DNA of 61,473 nucleotides. Origin: an uncultured Prevotella sp. Lineage in GTDB: Bacteria > Bacteroidota > Bacteroidia > Bacteroidales > Bacteroidaceae. Of the stretch, positions 59,160 through 61,473 are shown piece after piece. The notes under the pieces are model-generated. The model saw nothing but the letters and a program-made list of their open reading frames with translations. It ran no database searches and had not been told where the DNA came from. Position 1 is the stretch's first letter; each line of letters starts with the position of its first letter. Location of the stretch: positions 1-61,473 of the forward strand of contig CAKPYB010000018.1 in assembly GCA_934202525.1 (NCBI GenBank), in the 5' to 3' direction. A program made the translations under genes and the position numbers.

Positions 59160-59354
59160 ATGAAGAAAGTTTTAACTAAGAAAAAGTATGTAGTTCCATC
59201 TATGCAGATTCTCGAATTGGAATCTACGCAGATTCTCACAGGAAGTAAAGTCAATTCTACACCTTCTGTGAATGGTTTTGAACCCGATGTTTCTTTGGGC
59301 TCTGGTGACATGGGAGAAAGCACACCGGCTAGAAGTACTAGCATTTGGGACTAA
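59160..59354 (+). CDS. 64-residue peptide at the head of the second fimbrillin operon
   Basis: A short, intact frame placed exactly behind the duplicated promoter: MKKVLTKKKYVVPSMQILEL, then ESTQILTGS, a Ser/Gly/Pro/Asp-rich variable part and a terminal SIWD. The basic start, the KKYVVPSMQILELESTQIL block and a break at TGS resemble the leader of a family of short Bacteroidales peptides of unknown function; the rest looks disordered. There is no signal peptide or membrane helix. It might be a processed peptide or a translational leader for the fimbrillin behind it (17 bases away). Confidence 0.6.
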   Translation: MKKVLTKKKYVVPSMQILELESTQILTGSKVNSTPSVNGFEPDVSLGSGDMGESTPARSTSIWD

Positions 59355-59371
59355 GATGAATATTAAATGAA

Positions 59372-60355
59372 ATGAATATGAAATTATCCAGTTTATTACC
59401 CCAGATGGCTTGCGCCCTCCTCCTTATGTCGAGTTGCTCACAGGAGGATAGTCTGACGCCAGGCAAAAGTCCATCTTCTGTTGGCGGCATTCTCATCACC
59501 ACGCAGGTATCAGATGTTGCTACCCGTGGCATCACCGAAACCGCCACCTTGCAAAACTTCGGCATCTGTATCCAGGGTTCCGGAGAGCACGCTTCATCTT
59601 TGCAATATAATAATGTAGAGATGACGAAGAACGGCGAAGAGTGGACTTCTGCTACCCCAATGCTGTGGCAGAGTGAGATTCCTTCTGCCGACATCATTGC
59701 CTATGCCCCTTATCAGGCTGATATAAGCGAAGCCTTGGCAACCCAGCAGCAGTTCCCTGTATCGGTGAAAGCCGTACAGACTCAAGAAGACCTGTCTTCC
59801 GACCTCCTGGTGTTCAAGGCTAAGGATTATGCTCCAACCATCGTCGGCGAGAACAAAGACAAGAATGTCACAGTAACGTTTGATCATGCCTTCAGCCAGC
59901 TGATGGTAACCTTCAACTTCCATTCCGCCTTTTCCAACGACGAGGTAGATCTGTCAAAGATAGAAGACGTAAAGGTAGAGGGCACTGTTTTGTCAGGCGT
60001 ATGCGACTTTTCTCAGGACAAGCCGCTGGTAACGGTTAAGTCTGATGCCGCAGCCGAGGCCATCACCCCAGAGAATGTTTCTTTCCAGGCAAAGGATGCA
60101 GAGCATGCCAGCATCTCTGCCCTATACTCCTGTCTGCTGGTTCCGCAGACCATCCAGGCAGCCAACCAGCCTCTGACGGTTTCCTTCCGATTGGGTGAAA
60201 CCACCTATTCATGGAAGGCGAATGCCGACATCACCCTGAGGCAGGGAAAGTATTATACCCTTTCGCTCAACATCAAGAAGACCGGAGTTGTAGTAGAAGG
60301 AACGATTCAAGACTGGGTTCCGGCAGAAGGCAACAATGAATACATAGCAAATTAA
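59372..60355 (+). CDS. Fimbrillin-family lipoprotein
   Basis: A 327-residue lipoprotein (LLLMSSC, Cys22; an alternative ATG two codons in gives MKLSSLLP). Fimbrillin features: SDVATRGITETATLQNFGIC, EWTSATPMLWQ, DIIAYAPYQAD, DLLVFKAKDYA, VTFDHAFSQLMVTFNFHSAF, LRQGKYYTLSLNIKKTGV and the end GTIQDWVPAEGNNEYIAN. No GLUG repeats. Probably a pilus subunit of the second unit. Confidence 0.82.
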   Translation: MNMKLSSLLPQMACALLLMSSCSQEDSLTPGKSPSSVGGILITTQVSDVATRGITETATLQNFGICIQGSGEHASSLQYNNVEMTKNGEEWTSATPMLWQSEIPSADIIAYAPYQADISEALATQQQFPVSVKAVQTQEDLSSDLLVFKAKDYAPTIVGENKDKNVTVTFDHAFSQLMVTFNFHSAFSNDEVDLSKIEDVKVEGTVLSGVCDFSQDKPLVTVKSDAAAEAITPENVSFQAKDAEHASISALYSCLLVPQTIQAANQPLTVSFRLGETTYSWKANADITLRQGKYYTLSLNIKKTGVVVEGTIQDWVPAEGNNEYIAN

Positions 60356-60377
60356 TAACTAGTAAAAAACAAGAGAT

Positions 60378-61307
60378 ATGAAGAAATTTAGATTCTTATA
60401 CATCGCTGCCGCAGCATTGCTGTTTGCAGCTTGCGCTAACGAAGAAGACGGTATCGGCAACAATGGTCCTGTTGCTGCTACAGTAAAGGCGGATATTGTT
60501 AAAAACGTCACACGCGCCACCACTGGCAACACATGGTCTAAGAATGATGCCATAGGCGTATATGTCACATCACCAGGCTATACAATAGGAGACAATGTGA
60601 AATATACAACTACTGGTGACGGAAATTTCACATCTGACAATCCAATATATTTTGCAGACGCAAGAGAAACCGTGATTTTCAATGCCTATTATCCATATCA
60701 AGAAAATATGGATGGTAACGGCATTGTAAATAATTGGAATATGGCAGAGGTAAAGGAAGGTGAACCATGCCCAGCAGATTTTCTCTTTGCAACTGGTGCA
60801 ACCGCCACCAAGTCTTCCCCACAGGTGCAATTTACTGGAGATAACCAATTCAAGCATTGCATGAGTATGATACGGTTGACTTTCAAGGCTGGCAAAGGCA
60901 TTAATGCAAATAATGCGATCCTTAAAAATCAATTAAAATTAAAGGGTATCTATAAGACAGGTTCTATTAATACACAAACTGGTGAAGTTACCATTTATGG
61001 AGATAGAGGAATTTATGAATCCGATGTGGATAATAAAAGTTTGAAAAACGGTGCCACCTGTGAGTTCATAGTATTCCCTCAGCCATTGGACAATAACAAG
61101 ATGGATATAGAATTGGAAGTAGCTGACAATGGCACAATCAATACTTACACTACTTCATTGACTTCATCAACAAACAATGAATTTAAAGGCGGCTATCTGT
61201 ACACATATCCAATACGTATCAACAACACAGGTGTTGTTATAGAAAAAGCTGGCATTACAGCATGGCTGCCAAGTGATGAGCCAGATCTGGACGCAGTACA
61301 GCAATAG
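60378..61307 (+). CDS. Fimbrillin-family lipoprotein
   Basis: A 309-residue lipoprotein (LLFAACAN, Cys20). Fimbrillin pattern: VKNVTRATTGNTWSKNDAIG, VIFNAYYPYQ, DFLFATGATATKSSPQVQFT, QFKHCMSMIRLTFKAGKG, and GGYLYTYPIRINNTGVVIEKAGITAW. It is followed by a hairpin (61317-61342). Base composition is AT-rich in its middle (about 60900-61010), unlike the GLUG paralogs. Confidence 0.82.
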   Translation: MKKFRFLYIAAAALLFAACANEEDGIGNNGPVAATVKADIVKNVTRATTGNTWSKNDAIGVYVTSPGYTIGDNVKYTTTGDGNFTSDNPIYFADARETVIFNAYYPYQENMDGNGIVNNWNMAEVKEGEPCPADFLFATGATATKSSPQVQFTGDNQFKHCMSMIRLTFKAGKGINANNAILKNQLKLKGIYKTGSINTQTGEVTIYGDRGIYESDVDNKSLKNGATCEFIVFPQPLDNNKMDIELEVADNGTINTYTTSLTSSTNNEFKGGYLYTYPIRINNTGVVIEKAGITAWLPSDEPDLDAVQQ

Positions 61308-61316
61308 GAATACAGG

Positions 61317-61342
61317 GTTAGTGAGCTTAGCTGCTCACTAAC
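61317..61342 (+). terminator. Hairpin after the second fimbrillin operon
   Basis: GTTAGTGAGC and GCTCACTAAC form a perfect 10-bp stem around TTAGCT, 10 bases after the last stop. There is no clear T-run, so termination is probable rather than certain. Confidence 0.55.
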
Positions 61343-61374
61343 TCACGAATTGAACCTTAGCATGTGGTATAAGT

Positions 61375-61473
61375 ACGTTCTGAAGGGCCAAAAGCTCCAG
61401 AAGCAGCACGCCCTGAAAGGGCAGAAGCTCCTAGCCCAGGGCATCGCCCTGGGTATAATAGCAATCAGCAAGG
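61375..61473. repeat. REP-like hairpin unit at the window end
   Basis: CGCCCTGAAAGGGC then AAGCTCCTAGCCCAGGGC and CGCCCTGGG (61409-61453) repeat 50681-50725 with a single mismatch. TTCTGAAGGGCCAAAAGCTCC before it is a related unit. The element may continue beyond the window. Confidence 0.6.

Overview
The window reads as a chromosomal segment of a Bacteroidales gut bacterium, most likely Prevotella/Segatella (P. copri-like). The reasons are the many Bacteroidetes-type promoters (-7 element TAnnTTTG, usually followed by GCA), weak Shine-Dalgarno sites, a short primary sigma factor without region 1.1, and family content typical of the phylum (T9SS plug protein, DUF5686, putative porin, fimbrillins, FimB/Mfa2-type anchor). 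The genus is an inference from family content and style; no search was run.

Layout. 1-2215: end of an upstream gene, a secreted GH8 xylanase-type hydrolase and a LuxR-type regulator. 2224-8219: accessory and partly decayed stretch with a DUF1349 lipoprotein, an AraC regulator, a decarboxylase-cupin gene collapsed by an internal deletion, an AlkD-like repair protein, a three-gene DUF3791-DUF3990-DUF3791 module (toxin-antitoxin-like) between 15-bp direct repeats, a graveyard of gene fragments, a 30-bp perfect inverted repeat, a 22-bp-phased triple direct repeat, and a rhodanese lipoprotein with a long structured leader. 8379-18361: housekeeping genes (AAA-CYTH protein, trxB, DUF4468 protein, porin, menA, HD hydrolase), four tRNAs, a probable structured ncRNA and the T9SS plug protein. 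18440-24808 (minus): TonB receptor, SH3-like membrane lipoprotein, U32 peptidase-family protein and metA. 25135-29873: a TolC-MacA-MacB type tripartite exporter. 30046-34829: kdsB, tilS, a MORN-GH25 lysozyme and rpoD. 34894-44088: DUF5686 barrel protein, AddA/AddB-like helicase-nuclease pair and a small second sigma factor. 44184-50644: an AraC DNA-binding-domain protein divergent from an LTA-synthase-like phosphotransferase, then PAP2 phosphatase, lipoprotein, glnS and DedA.

50645-61473 is the most dynamic part: a surface-fimbria locus. Two transcription units start from a duplicated ~195-bp promoter-leader segment. The first encodes an outer-membrane barrel, a FimB/Mfa2-like anchor, a fimbrillin and two GC-rich mosaic fimbrillin-GLUG paralogs. 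The second encodes a 64-residue peptide and two more fimbrillins. Between them lie a broken AAA-ATPase gene and a palindromic intergenic element, and REP-like hairpin units bracket the locus. The arrangement suggests repeated duplication and exchange of adhesin modules under a common promoter.

The best candidates for something undescribed are the DUF3791/DUF3990 cassette, the duplicated fimbrial promoter with its variable inserts, the mosaic GLUG fimbrillins, and the two unassigned structured RNAs (7618-7826 and 16204-16507).
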